A stretch of 64,000 nt of DNA. It comes from Prinsepia uniflora (Eukaryota > Streptophyta > Magnoliopsida > Rosales > Rosaceae). Every line of letters starts with the position of its first letter. The first letter of the stretch is position 1. The position numbers and the translations under genes are program-made. Shown here piece after piece: positions 1 to 13,195 of the stretch. The stretch spans positions 39,108,716 through 39,172,715 of the forward strand of contig CM064874.1 in the NCBI GenBank assembly GCA_032719365.1. Direction: 5' to 3'. A model generated the notes under the pieces. It saw only the letters and a list, made by a program, of their open reading frames with translations, was not told the origin of the DNA and ran no database searches.

Positions 1-1366
1 AAAGATTTCGCCTCGACTCTAATCCATACTAGGCAACTCTCAATTTTCACACAAGAATTCTAAGCTTACACTCAATCAAGCATACGTGATGAGTTTATGT
101 AAGAAATCAAATATATTCACATATGAATATTCAATGAAAGAACAAATAATTTCTGAAAATAGATCTCATGAAAGGAATTGAAAATTAAGAGCGTAGATAC
201 ATACCTCAACTCCAAGAATAATTTCCCATAAGATCCGTTAGGTCTTCAATTAAGGTTGTAATGGAGCTAGGCTTATGGTTAAAGAACAACGGATATGGAT
301 TTCAAAGAATTTAGGTTGTACCAAGGCATGAAGTATCATGACTTGAACTTTTCTAGAACTTTTAATACTTCCAAGCACCTTCACATGATTTTAACAATCG
401 TAATTAAACTTATAACTTTGAATTTGAATCAATCACACGTTTTTAGCTCAATTCCAACATTTTTTTTCTTTTTTTTAATGCAAAAATTATATTCCCAACA
501 ATATTCAAACCTTTTTTTTGTTGTACTCAAAAATATTTTCCTTCAACATTCAAAATACTTTTTTTTTTAAGTTGGAATTGAACTAAATTGTCTTTTAAAG
601 ATGGCACCATTATCCAACTTGGATACAATTATTTATTTCATGATCTTCAATTTTGAGCAACCTTAGGACAAACCTAAGTTATAGAGCATGGCCAAAACAT
701 AAGGCACATGTTGAGGTGGATTATGATTTAGGTGATGAAAGAAAAACTTTAAGTGTTTGGCTTCAAAGTTGGTTAATATGGCACACACAAGGGTAGGGTA
801 ATGGCTTAATTAGGGTTAAAACATGCATAGTCTACATGATCTCTTATGGTAAATCACACTTAGAATTTAATAGCACTTACAGAAAAGATTAGTTCTTTAA
901 TAATCAATGTAAATAATGATAATGAGATAAACAATTATGAACAAAAATCGAAGAGTGTTTAAGAGTAGAAACAAAATAAATCCCTCTAAAAAAATGGCGA
1001 TGGGCTCAAAAACTCAAGGGTAGTCTCCACTAATTTTCTAAAAGTCATTTAAACATAATCATTTTGTCTACTTAATCACATAAAGTATGGCATTGTGAAG
1101 TGCATAATTATGATACAAATTAAATATGACTTAACCTTAATAAAGTATTAATGACCAACTTAACATATACACCCTTATTAATCAGCAAAAAGCAATGAAT
1201 TTAATAAAATAAATTAAAAAATAATTTGAATTTTTTTAATTTTTTCTTGTTTTTTTCACAAAAATAAATAAAAAAACGAAAAAAAAAAAACAAAATATTT
1301 ATATATTTTTTATTTGTCAAAAATTCCCTTTCCAAATAAGTTTTCTAAATTTTTTAAATGAAAGTT
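1..1366. other. AT-rich spacer, no gene seen
   Basis: No open frame here looks like a gene. The longest short frame (295-570) is dominated by poly-T-encoded phenylalanine. The stretch lies downstream, in the minus direction, of the tRNA-Asp primer site and polypurine tract described next, so a second LTR would be expected here. I could not align a convincing copy; only a weak resemblance near 1120-1140 (aaatatgacttaacc) echoes the outer end of the LTR at 2790-2806. Confidence 0.5.
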
Positions 1367-1403
1367 CACACCCCCAAACTTAAACTGAACATTGTCCTCA
1401 ATG
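1367..1403 (-). other. Polypurine tract region of a Ty3/gypsy-type element
   Basis: Read on the minus strand this gives GAGGACAATGTTCAG followed by TTTAAGTTTGGGGGTG. A block of this form normally sits just upstream of the 3' LTR in plant Tat/Athila-type gypsy elements, where the G-rich run primes plus-strand synthesis. Here it lies only about 190 bp from the primer-binding site, so nearly the whole coding interior is missing. The lineage is inferred from motif style only. Confidence 0.5.
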
Positions 1404-1593
1404 TGATAACGCAAAGATTAAATTAAAATAGTAAAGTTGAGGCATGACATCAAACAAAAGTAAGAGGAACAAAAAGGAAGGGAAAGATCTAAACGAATTT
1501 GGTTGACTCCCAATAAACATGTACCTAAAAGAAAAACAAATAAACTGAGTTAATCAACAATCTAAGATATATAGACACCGTTAAGGGACAAAC

Positions 1594-1611
1594 TCCCCAG
1601 CAACGGCGCCA
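1594..1611 (-). other. Primer-binding site, tRNA-Asp type
   Basis: The minus strand reads TGGCGCCGTTGCTGGGGA, which matches the complement of the plant tRNA-Asp 3' end (from memory of the Arabidopsis tRNA) at 17 of 18 positions. It lies five bases inside the inner edge of the LTR at 1617-2812, the expected layout for a minus-strand LTR retrotransposon. tRNA-Asp priming is usual for Tat/Athila-type gypsy elements. Confidence 0.75.
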
Positions 1612-1616
1612 AAAAC

Positions 1617-2812
1617 TGATTGAATTAAATAGACAACATAAATAAATGTGAAATCTATTTTATTCAGTTTAACCTTACAAGTGCACAAATCGTGAAGATA
1701 GTATAACAAATAAACAAGGGTCGAATCCCACAAGGGCTTAAAATAAAACAATTAATATAAAACAAATAATAAAAATAAATAAGTTAAGCCACTCTATCCA
1801 CCACTAATGAATTATAATTGCTAATTAGATTTCCTTGACCTAATTACCATGCATATTCTGAATTAAGTGCCCGTGCAAGGGCCCGGCTAAGGCTCACCCT
1901 ACATTTATCATCAATGACACTATATTATCCCTAAAACAGTGATGCACAATCCTAGGTTGTCACTATCCCTAGAAAAGTATTGTGCAGTCCTAGTAGGTCA
2001 TGAGTATAGATTACGAATAAGAGTTCACCCCTTAAACTTGATGCTACAAACTGCAAGATGATATGATGGTCTGTCAAATAATTACATGAACAATTATATA
2101 CAAACAAGTTGGCTAAGCTTATCAGCATAAATTGAGTTCATGAAGCGCAGTAATCCAACAAATTTAGTCATGCATAATAATCAAAATCAAGAGCCATAAA
2201 ATCTAATTAACAAACTAACATGGTTAGGGCTTCAAGAATCCCTAACTTAAAAAGAAACTACAAAATAAAAGAAAATATAAAATAAAAGACAAAAGTATTT
2301 CGCTCTTATTATTTCTGAATGTAAACTAAAAACTCTCCAAAAACTCAAAACTCTCGAACTTCCTTACATAAACCCTAGTACTTTTATTTATAAGAGAATT
2401 ATTAATTCTCATACAAATACAAGTTTTACAATTAAATTCTTTAAGGAAAAAACTTCATAAACAATTAAAAAATCTAATTAAAAACCTTTCCTATAAGTAA
2501 AGGGATTAAAAATAATAATATAAAAGGAAGTAAGACTAAAATTCTTATACAATATGGGCAATAAATATGAAAGCAACTTGAAATTATCCTAACAAAGGCC
2601 AAAAACTCGGAATTAAAGTACCATGGACAATTTCGGCGGTCAACCACTAAATTTGGTGGGAAAGTATGTTCGGCTGGTGCATACCGAATTGGGGTTGTGC
2701 TACAGTAACGAACAAGTGCTCCAATTGCATAGAAAGAAATAATAACAAAACATAAGTTAAAGGGAATTAAATCATGAATAATACATGCATAAAATATGAC
2801 CTAACACCCACA
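1617..2812 (-). mobile_element. 5' LTR of a gypsy-type element remnant, minus strand
   Basis: The block opens with TG at 1617 and ends with CA at about 2810-2812, next to the tRNA-Asp primer site, so it is the 5' LTR of a minus-strand element, about 1.2 kb long. It contains the phrase ggtcgaatcccacaagg near 1719, seen in many plant gypsy LTRs, and a TATAAATA box on the minus strand at 2385-2392. No target duplication could be defined and no matching 3' LTR was found, so this is a broken copy. The outer boundary is uncertain by a few bases. Confidence 0.65.
2385..2392 (-). promoter_or_regulatory. TATA box in the LTR
   Basis: TATAAATA on the minus strand, 420 bp inside the outer LTR edge and followed by a short AAAG tract, is a plausible core promoter for the remnant retroelement. 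Transcription is not shown. Confidence 0.5.
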
Positions 2813-4684
2813 GGCTATTCAAATGCACCATCATTGATATCTTGTAGCCTCGACTTTGTTGGAAGGGGAATGTATGAAAGTTCAATTTCTCTTTTCAAAT
2901 AAGTATGTACATTTTGATTTTCTTTTCTTTCTTTGTGAATGACCTGGGTTAGATATTTGTTGCTCTCATGCCAATAATCACGTATCAATTTCTACTCAAT
3001 GAGGCATGATTGACCCACCCTCAGCGGAGCCTGTGTACCACATCCAAATTCCCAATGGTCCAAATTTAACCACTTCATTTCATGGAGACTAGAGAGGCAA
3101 TATGACCAATGATAAGGTCAGGTCAGCCAATATGGCTAGCACCAATGAACTACAAAATTATATCTTATTCCTTTATATTTCATTTCTTACACTCGAAACT
3201 AAATATATAACAACTTTGTAGAAGAAAAAAAACACATATCAAACACTTTCTACCCTCTGAGTATTTTTAAGAATATTGATTTTTTTTGGTAGGTACTCTT
3301 GCAAGTGGTTGATATATACACATAAAATAAAAAGACCAAATAATTTTGAGATATTTTCACAATTAGGTGTGGAACTTGTAGAGATAAGATATTGTACATT
3401 GGATGATTATGAGCTATAAATTGAGCAAGGCAACAAAACCTCACACATGTTTTCCTGAGAAAAGGCTCTGAATTATCTATCATCCAAATGCAGGGAAGAT
3501 GGGTGGCCTATGTCTTCCCCTAGTGCCACCAAGTGTGAGTGCAAAGTTGAGCTCATATACGATTAGGAAATGACATAAAGTTTCTAGTCATCTGGAAGAT
3601 GTGCATTACTTGAGACTCCTTCACAACCGCTATTTGCAGCGGAGATATACCAACGCGAGAGTAGAGGCTTCTATGCGAGCACATCAAAGAAGCTATGCAA
3701 TGCAGTGATGTTATTGGTCATAACTTCTGCATAATTCTATTTATAATTTTCTGAGAAAGAAACAAGAAAATTAAATACCTTAAATACCTGGTTAATAATT
3801 GTTTTATACATTTAGGCATATGAGCTGAGTTTATATGAACAAGTCGAGCTAGACTTACCGAACTTTATCGGACTCGTGTATATCAGGTTTGAATACCTTA
3901 AACCCAAGTCCAACCTCCTAACTTTCGAGTCGGATCGGGTCGACCCACGACCCATAACGAACCGAATCGGACTTTTTGCCAACATGCCTAGCAGGTACCC
4001 ACAAGTCCATGGACTTCTGGGCGAAATGATAAGGGCTAAATAAAAATAATAATATATCAATAATTAATTAAAATAATAATAATAATAACGTACATAATTA
4101 ATATTTATGATATAAATATTTCTTATAACTACTATAATATAATTCGTCCAATATAATATAATCGACATTTTAATCCGGTTGAGTACAAAACGTCAACTAA
4201 ATTGCCAATCTATTCAATGAACATATTAATCTAACTAACTGAAATAATTAGTACAATACGACATGTCAAACAAGACCTAAGTATTGTATTATAGCCACCC
4301 ACCAAATCATTTTTGAGGCTGCCTAGATCTCGTTAGATATCCTCGTCGACGATGTCGCATAACCCAATGGACCGAGGAAAAAGCATCATCTAATCTATAC
4401 ATATATCATAATTAGAACAATCTTGATTCATTATTTCAAGACCATCTATTTTTCATAAAATAATTTTTCTATAAATCCAAATTTATGAATCCAAATTTAT
4501 GAATCCAAACGGAGCCGAACTTTAATTACAAAAGGGTAAAAAGCAATAACTCGTAATCACCTTTGAGCCGACTCACTAAATTTCTTTTGGAAAAAAGAAC
4601 ATTGGCACAAAACCACTAAGCATGCTCCATATTAAGAGGAACTACTGAACAACCTCTGGTTACATGGAGAAAATGATTCGAGCA
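2813..4684. other. Spacer downstream of MED15
   Basis: AT-rich DNA with no recognisable coding region. It includes an (AAT)n-like run around 4040-4090. The first few hundred bases below 4685 probably hold the MED15 3' untranslated region, but no polyadenylation signal stands out enough to fix its end. Short minus-strand frames at 3250-3483 and 3812-4060 have no recognisable motif. Confidence 0.5.
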
Positions 4685-4883
4685 TCAATACAGTATTTCC
4701 CAATTTCCATATGTAGAAGTGAAGCTTCCTCCCCCAAGCTTTTGTGCATATTCAGTGAAAACTGCTCGGGCACAAAAATCCCATGTCTTCGCTATCTGCC
4801 CGAGTGACAAGGGTTCCGTCAACGTCCGGAGAGAGATGTTGAGCTTTGAATTTACCTCTGCTGAAAGATCTTCTATCTCATGA
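4685..4883 (-). CDS. MED15: MED15 coding exon 11 with stop
   Basis: Acceptor TTGGCAG|T completes an AGT codon. It encodes LNISLRTLTEPLSLGQIAK and GGGSFTSTYGNWE, then TGA at 4685-4687. The match to the plant MED15 C-terminus continues to the last few residues. Confidence 0.92.
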
Positions 4884-7800
4884 CTGCCAAGTGCATTATT
4901 AGGTCAAAAAGGCCAATTAGTAACTATTCCATCTATATGTTATGGTAACTAAACTAATTAATCATACTGAGACGTATGAGCAAAGTGGGTTGAGAAAATA
5001 GCTATGCGCAACCTAAGAGGCTCTTTGCCCAAGTACAATTATGACGTGGTAGTGTCGCACCATTCGAACACAACTTTGGTATCCCTAGCATTACTAATAA
5101 TATAAATAAGAAAAAAACACATCGACTGAGGTAGTCAAGAGCCTTGTAGTCACCTAGAAAGAATTAAAGCAAAAGGAAAACGCAAGAACCAAGCCATGAT
5201 GGCAATAATAATTGAGGTTGTATGCGTATGATGTCCATATATAAAAGTTAAATAGAGAATAAAGAAAAGGATAAAAGGCTCATAATTGTCTCTCGCGTAC
5301 CTGATTTCCACTTTTAAGTTATTGTGTAGAAATATTGGTGAGCACAATGGATAGTTGGCAGGAACAAGCAATCGTAAAGGCTGGATTGGAAACTGTATAG
5401 ACATAAACATGAGCTGAGATTTATGCAATTTAACTCAATCGATACAGGAAGCTTAGAAGTAAAGTATCACATGTGTGAGTGTACGTGGTTTCGAAATCAT
5501 CACGTACCATTTGAGCTGAAACCAGCGGCGTAGGAGTAGGATTGATGGTGACGGCAATGAAAGAGCAGCGGACAATGGTTCCTTGACCGCCACCTTTAAT
5601 TGGATGAGCAGTTGAGTCGTCATCATCTACTATTAGAGAGGTGGTGTCTTCATCACTGATATCTAGTACAGTATCTATTAGTTGCAGGTTAATTGCTGTA
5701 ATTTCTTCTAATAGGGCTTCATTCACCACCTGCAACATTTATGGAGCATATAATTAAATTATCTTTATGGAATGGATTGACCCAGTAATTAACTAAGACA
5801 ACACAGAAAATATCCTTTTGTCCATTTACACATCCATACATGCAAGTTAAAAAAATAAAAAATAAAATAAAACTAAGCAGAACAATGTAAGGTATGGAAA
5901 TTTTTGATGTATTCACTTAATTAGAATTGTATACAAAAGTCCTTTAAATAAACTTTAGATAGCTAAGCTAGGTATGTACATCTAGATAAACTAGGAAAGA
6001 ATCAAATAGATACAGATTTACAGGAGGAAAGAATCAGAGATGATTCTGTTGACTTGGGCCCTGCAGATCAAGGAGATTGAGGATCAATCTCCCGTGATCG
6101 GCTGGGATCCTTATTACGCCCCCGCAAGACGGTGGTGTCGTCGGCGACACCAATCTTGGAGCGTAGTAGCTGAAAGCATGGTCGGGGTAGAGCTTTGGTG
6201 AGGGCGTCGGCAACCTGGTCGTTCGTAGAGATGTGGGAGACCTGAAGTAGACCACGGCTGACTTGTTCTCGAACAAAGTGGTAGTCAATTTCGACATGCT
6301 TCATGCGAGTGTGGAGTGTGGGATTGGAGCAATAGAATGTAGTACCTATGTTGTCGCACGAGATGTTCGGCTTCCCTGTGGTGGAGATGCCAAGGTCACA
6401 CAGCAAGGCTTGAACCCAGAGAAGTTCTGCGGTGGTAGAAGCCACAACACGGTATTCTGCCTTTGTGGAGGACCTGGAGACAGCACGTTGCTTGCAGGAG
6501 CTCCAGGAGATGAGATTTCCACCCAAGTAAACAAGGTAGGCAGTGGTGGACTTGCGGTCTTCAGGGTCTCCAGCCCAATCCGCATCGGAGTATGCGTACA
6601 GGGTGTGGTAGGAGTGGGAGACTGCATGCAGTTAGTTGGTGGAGGTACGGTGCAGGTGAAGCCCAAAGTACAACGTGCCCTTCTAGTATCAAAGTACCCT
6701 TTTTAGTGCCTGCCAATGCTGCTCAGTGGGGGCATGCACGAACTGAGACAGTTTATTCACAGCAAAGGACACATCAAGACGGGTGAGACTTAGGTACTGG
6801 AGGCTACCCACAAGCTTCCAAAAAGGGGTGGCATCAGTGGGTGGGGAGCCCCTGCTGCATGAGAGTGGGTGGAGACAGCCAATGGAGACTGGTTTGGCGC
6901 CATCCATGCATGCCATGGTGAGGAGGTCCAGAATGTATTTGTGTTGGGACAAGAAAAGACTAGTGGATGTGGGAAGAACCTCAACTCCGAGAAAGTAGTG
7001 AAGGGTGCCCATATCCTTGACCAAAAAAGGGCTACCAAGGTTTGGATGAACCTGAAGACAAGTGTTGGACTGTTTCCTGTCACAATTAAGTCATCAACAT
7101 ATACAAGTATAGGACAGTAGAGGCTTGCCTGAGTATGAATAGGGATGCATCAGATGGGGCTGAGGCAAAGCCGTGGGGCACAAGAAATGGCTGCAGCTCC
7201 TGGTACCAGGCCCGTGGGGCCTGCTTCAGGCCATAAATGGCTTTGCGAAGCTTGCAAACATAGGACGGGTGGTGACAATCCACAAAGCCCGTGGGCTGTG
7301 CCATGTATAAGTCCTCATCAAGGGTGCTCTGAAGAAAAGGCATTGTTGACGTCCAGTTGGCATATGGGCCAGGCTTGAGTGACAGTAAGGTGGAGGACAG
7401 TACGGATGGTGGTGGGTTTGACCACAGGGCTAAAAGTGGCTAGTCCACTCCTGGCCGCTGGTGAAACCCCTTGGCGACTAGACGGGCTTTGTACCTGTCC
7501 ACAGCACCCGTGGGGGTACTTTTGATCATGAACACCCATTTTTTTCCCACAATGTTTTGGGCTTGGTGAGGGGGAACTAACTCCCAGGTGCCATTCCGGA
7601 TAAGTGCATTCATCTCTGCTGAGAGGAGGTGGTGAGTGATGCGGCAAGGGGGTTGGAAGGTGGTTGGCGCCTGGTGTAAGTGCGGAGGAGAGGTGGGGGG
7701 GGGGGGGGGGGGGGGGGGCTGCAGCTGCTGGTGGGCTGGCAGGAAGGCTGTCGGGGGCGGGTGTGGTGTGAGGCAATGACTGAACTCCTGCAGGGGGTGG

Positions 7801-10800
7801 TGCTGCTTCAAGACAGGACAGGAGTGTTGTGTCCTAGGGGTCCAGTGGGACTATAGTGGCGGCTGGCGAGCTAGCAGGTGCTGCTGGTGAGCTGGCAGGT
7901 GCAGTGGTGTCCAAGGGAGGAAGGTAGGACACTGGAGGAAGAGTGGACAGCCAAGCATCAAAGTTGGCAGAAGTGACGTGAGGGAGATGGGAGGATGTGT
8001 CAAGACCTGGAAAAGTGGATTCATCAAATTGAACATGGCGGGAGACAAAAAGCTTTTGAGAGGAGGGATCAAAACAGAGATAGGCACTCTGATTGAGAGA
8101 GTAGCCAAGGAAAATGCAGGGAGTGGATCGAGGTTACATTTTGTTGGAGGTATAGGGACGAAGCCACGGGAAACATAGACATCCAAAGGTACGAAGTTTA
8201 GTGTAGTTGAGTGGTTGATTGAAAAAGGCAATGAAGCGAGTGGTGTTTTGGAGAATTGGGGTGGGAAGCCTGTTTATGAGGTAGAACGCAGCCTTGAAGG
8301 CATACGACTAATAGGTGAGAGGAAGATTGGCTTGGTGAAGGAGGGTGAGGCCAGTTTCAACATGGCGATGTCACCGTTCAACGATGCCATTGTGTTAGGG
8401 ATGTTGGGTTGGGGAGGGGGGGCACGTTGAGAAGATGGTTTATGCCATGAGAGGTGAAGACACTTTTGAGTTTGACAAATTCCCCACCACCATTAGTGTA
8501 GAGCGATGCAATGGTGGTGGTGAAGTAGTTTTCAACACGCTTTTTAAAATCAACAAAGGTGGCTAAGAAATCAAATCTTCGTTTGAAGTAGTTTACAAAA
8601 TGACGTAGTAGGAAAATCCATCAGGAGAAGGGTACAGGGCAGGACCCCATACATTAGAAAACACTAATTGAAGGGGGCAGGTGCTAGTGAGAGAAGAGAC
8701 ACTAAAAGGAAGCTTGTGGCTTTTATTGCATAAGCAAGAAGGGAAAAGAGAATTAATAGTTTTTGAGGTTACATTGAGTGAGCATAATTTAAGAACAGAT
8801 TGGAGGATTTTAAGGCTAGGATGGCCTAGACGACTGTGCCATAGGTGAGGAGAGACCACCACACCCACCAGAGCTTGAGGTTGTTGAAGGGAAGGGGGAG
8901 ACCACTCGTACACACCATCCCTACACCGGCCTTGAAGTAATATCGCCCTCGTGCTGAGATCCTTCACATGAAAACAATCAGAAAAGAATTCAATGGAAGT
9001 ATGGTTAGTTTGGTTGAACTGGGAGATGGAAATCAGATTGCGAGTCATATGAGGAACACAAAGGACGTTACTAAGGTGAAAGGGGTGGGGGGAAGGGGAA
9101 GGTAGGGACGTATTACTAGTGTGGATGATTTGCAACCCCTTACCATTGCAAAGAAGTATCTCATCTGGACCACAGTAATGAGTGGCCTCAGAGAGCTGTT
9201 GAGGGTGAGGAGTCACATGATGGGAGGCGCCTGAGTCAAGGAGCCAAGGAGAAGAATGGCTCTGGAAAATAGGATTAGCCACGGGGGGCTGAGAGGATGG
9301 GTGCTGGAGCGAGGGACAGCGCTTAGCATTGTGACCTTAAGTGCCACACCATTGGAAAAATCCACGGTAGCCACTGCCTTGGGTGCTGTTGGACTTGCGC
9401 TGGTTGTTGGGGGGCTGTCCGGAGCGCTGGGAAGAAGCAACACGGCTGTCAAAGGACTAGTTGGAGGATCTTTGGTCTGAAGGGCCTCGGTTTTGGCGGT
9501 TGTAGGACGGGCCACGGGCTGCTTGGGTTGCGTTGGCAGTGATGGTGGAGGGAGGGGGGTTGGTTGTGGCTCGGGTGACTGCTGTTTCGTGCTGAACAAG
9601 CATGTCATGCAGGTTCTCAAAGGGAACTGGCGTGTCTCTGGACCTTACAGCAGCGGCTAGGTCTTTGAATTCTGGGTCAATGCCATTGTGGACATGGAGA
9701 AACAGATCGTCGTCGGACAAGGGTGTGTCAATTGCTACGAGTTCATCAGCAATCATACGTACCTCTTGGAGGTAATCAGAGATTGGCCGTGAGTCCTAGA
9801 AAAGGAGGGTTAAACGCTCCTTGAGGCCCAGTACACGAGCTCTGGCTTTGCTCGCGTAGAGACGGGTGAGGTGGGTCCAGGCATCAGCTGATGTTTGTGC
9901 AGCAGCGATGAGGGTGATGACCTGGGGGGACATGGATGCCAGAATGGCATGGAGGAGAAGCTGGTCTTGGCAGAGGGCACGTAGTGCGGTTTCTGCAATA
10001 GGTGGGCAGGGATGGGTGCCATCCACGTAACCCATGAGGTCATACCCACGGAGGAAGGCATTGAACTGGGCACGCCAAGGGAAGAAAGTGGTGGAGGTGA
10101 GTTTGACAGGAAGCTGGGTAGCCGTGTTGATGCTGATGAGGGAGGGGAGATTAGGGTGGGTAATGTCGGTTGGTGGTGGTGGTGGGATGTTTTGGGCGGT
10201 TATTGGATTAGGGTTTTGGGTGGCCATTGGTTTAGAGTTTGCCTAGGGTTTGCTCAGTGGAGCTTTAGTGCTCTGATACCATGTAAGGTATGGAAATTTC
10301 TGATGTATTCACTTAATTAGAATTGTGTAGAGAAGTCCTTTAAATAAACTCTAGATAGCTAAGCTAGGTATGTACATCTAGATAAACTAGAAAAGAATCA
10401 AATAGATACAGATTTACAGGAGGAAAGAATCAGAGATGATTCTGTTGATTTAGGCCCAGCAGATCAGGGCATCAACCTCCTGTAATCGACTGGGATCCTT
10501 ATTAAACAATACCCTAAACCCCTAGCTACGCCTGAAGACAGGAATGGGGAGAGAGAGAGTAGGGGAGTGAGGCAGAGACCCTGGTCTGTGACCGGTGGGT
10601 TAGAACGAGGTTGTTGGGTGTGTTTGGTTTAATTGTTTTACTTGTAGAAGTAAGATGGATGACAAAGAGAAATTGCAAGGGTTTACTTATTTAGAGAACT
10701 TTTAGTGAGGAAGATTAGATTGAATCGGATATAACACATAAAATTGAAGATATTTGGAAGATAGAAGTGAATGGTTTCCTTAATTTGAGAGGATTAGGGG

Positions 10801-13133
10801 ATTAGGCAAAAAAAGAAATTTACCTCTTCTAATCAATCCAATCTTAATATAAACCGTCAACATGATTCATGTATGAAGTTAGGTAAACATTGATCCAAAA
10901 CTCATGCACCACCAGACGACCTATAGATTGATTCAAAGTGATCAAATATCTTCGAACATGTCTTCTTTCTCTCTCTTGTATTATCGTCTCTATATGTTTT
11001 TTCATTTTATTTATAATATATGACCTATTAACTGGTCTGTATTTGGATATTCGAAGACAATTAATTAACTCAAGTACTGTAGAAAGCAATTGCAAATACA
11101 TTGAAACGTTATAAATGACCTTGACTTGGGAGCAGTAGCATACCTCAATCCTTGATCTTTTGATATAAGATATTTCATGGGGTGACTCATCAAATTTCTC
11201 CCTATCACTTAACTTTGATAAGCTATCACTGATACTGGCAGTTTCTGAAGCAACAATACTAACTGGCACTGTTCTTCTGCAGCGTTTCATTTCTCTTGTT
11301 TCAAAGGTCTTATCTTGCCATGTCGAATACCTCTTCTGCAAATGAGAGTAGTTCATGGCCACAGAATCCTCATCAATGAAATCTCTAGATCCCATAACCT
11401 CCGTCGGTCCTGATATCCTATCAATTGCACACACAACGGAGCCAATGTCCAAAAGAGAAGCACTTCTTGATTCAGATGACATCAACTTCACCTAAAATGG
11501 AACATGGAACGAAAAAAATAAATCATTTCATGTTATATGGATATTCCAATTTTGATGTTATTTGTTTGTCTAGCACTTTATAAATCAGAGACGAAGTTGC
11601 AACAGTTAAAGCTAACCGCTTTAATTAGGCGCTGAATCGGCTCCTCTGAAGGAAACTGATCGTCTGGAATTACTGTTGATTTATTTTTACGACGAATGTC
11701 ATTATTGGACTCTTCAAGCAAGGGTGAGGCAGAGATCCCAGGCGTGCTGATGACAAAGGGTGATAGGGCTTCTGTTGCACCAGTTACTTGTTGATCTTCA
11801 ATGTGTGAAGCATTTGACAGGGATGAAGTAATAGAAATAGGCTTATCAGAATCTACTGGGATAATGGACGATGAATCCAAGGGACCCAAAGACGAACTTT
11901 TAATAGCTGTGGAGCTTATGGGATAGAAACTGGTTCTAGATTTTGTAAGAGGCATTGGTAGATTCTTCATGTCAATGGTAGAAGATCTTCGAGGAGCTTG
12001 TGAACATGAAGAACCAACAATTTTAGGCAAATCCGTAGTACATGAAGCTCCAGACTCAAGCTTAACCAAGCTGTTATGTTGTTGCACCATTTTCTGCTGT
12101 TGTACTAGTTGCAGCTGCATTTTGTGCCAATCTAGAAGTTCTTGCTTCAGGTTTTCAGTGTGCACATCCTGCTCTTCTTTAGGTTGTTTCAAGTTTGTAG
12201 CATTGCTCTGCTGCATTGTTGTTGCAGAACACCGTGTGTTCCCTGACGGCAATTGTGACTTATCCTCTTCTCGGTGTGTTTGAACATTATGAGGAGTTTG
12301 AGAATGAGATTGCAGCAATTCATGAGTAGAGTGCACATCAGAAGAAAGTTGCCCATGTTGCAATAAGGGAGCATGCTTTCCCCTTCCAAGCGTGGCAAGA
12401 ACATATACAATGTGCTTCTCAATTGTAGCCAGGCTATCTTTGTAAGCAAGTGTAATTTTTCTTTTGGGCACACTTAGCTGCATAATAAGCTTACCCAGCC
12501 TAATCTTGAATTCTTTAAGTTTCTCGATATTGTCAATTTCTGACTGTGGCTAAAATACAGAATTGCACACGAGATAATTGACAGAAATTTTAAAATATCA
12601 AAGAATTAATTAGTCATTTTATTAAAACTTAAATGTAATTAAGGAAAATAAAGCCATGGATCTTAAGTCAGATCATACATCATCAGGTAAAAAATTTGAA
12701 CAATTAAAGAGTAAGTAATTACCTTCTGAAGTGTAAATGTTACATTTTTAAGCACATGAATCAGAAGTGGTAAATACATGCTTCTTAAACTTTCTACCTG
12801 CCAAATTCAATTTTAAAAAGTATCAAGTCGCAGCTTTAATGCTTTAATCAATTGTCCTATATGCAACGAGATATTACTAGATAGTACACAACTAGGTCCA
12901 GGGTAGAGGATAATATACCTACATATATCCTGTCTATGTGTTATAATATGCGTGGACAAAGGGGTAGAGAGCAATACTGAAAAATTAGGAAACCTACTTA
13001 GCCTCTCAACAGAACAAAAAAAATTAAATTTACCGTGCATTCAGTGGAAAGCACACCATTTATATAGTTGAAGATGGTATTTGGATTAGGATTGGATCTG
13101 TTTGCATAATAACTGGGGAAAGCTACCAAATTT

Positions 13134-13195
<62 letters not shown>

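Larger units (their letters stand above)
5886..10504 (-). mobile_element. Ty1/copia LTR retrotransposon, degenerate
   Basis: Two LTRs (5886-6116 and 10282-10504) flank a gag-pol region, and AACAA is duplicated at 5881-5885 and 10505-10509. A tRNA-iMet primer site follows the 5' LTR. Domain order on the minus strand is gag, protease, integrase, reverse transcriptase, RNase H, which defines Ty1/copia. The element lies in a MED15 intron, in the same orientation as the gene. The LTRs show several substitutions and length differences, and the coding region carries stops and frameshifts, so it is old and not autonomous. Confidence 0.95.
5730..11143 (-). other. MED15 intron 8, expanded by a copia element
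   Basis: This 5.4 kb intron joins exon 8 to exon 9 in phase 0. Without the 4.62 kb insertion plus its 5 bp duplication the intron would be about 0.8 kb. The remaining intron DNA at 5730-5880 and 10510-11143 shows nothing else recognisable. Confidence 0.85.

Noticed and set aside
5150..5428. 92-codon frame treated as one small protein
   Set aside because: Only PIQPLRLLVPANYP to VEI is MED15 exon 10; the rest reads through splice sites into introns.
6263..6998. Several plus-strand frames in the copia region
   Set aside because: They are antisense shadows of the RNase H and RT domains on the minus strand.
11969..12283. Cys-rich plus-strand frame (CCCTIFCCCTSCSCIL)
   Set aside because: It is the antisense of MED15 exon 7, where CAG/CAA codons read as Cys and Ser/Leu.
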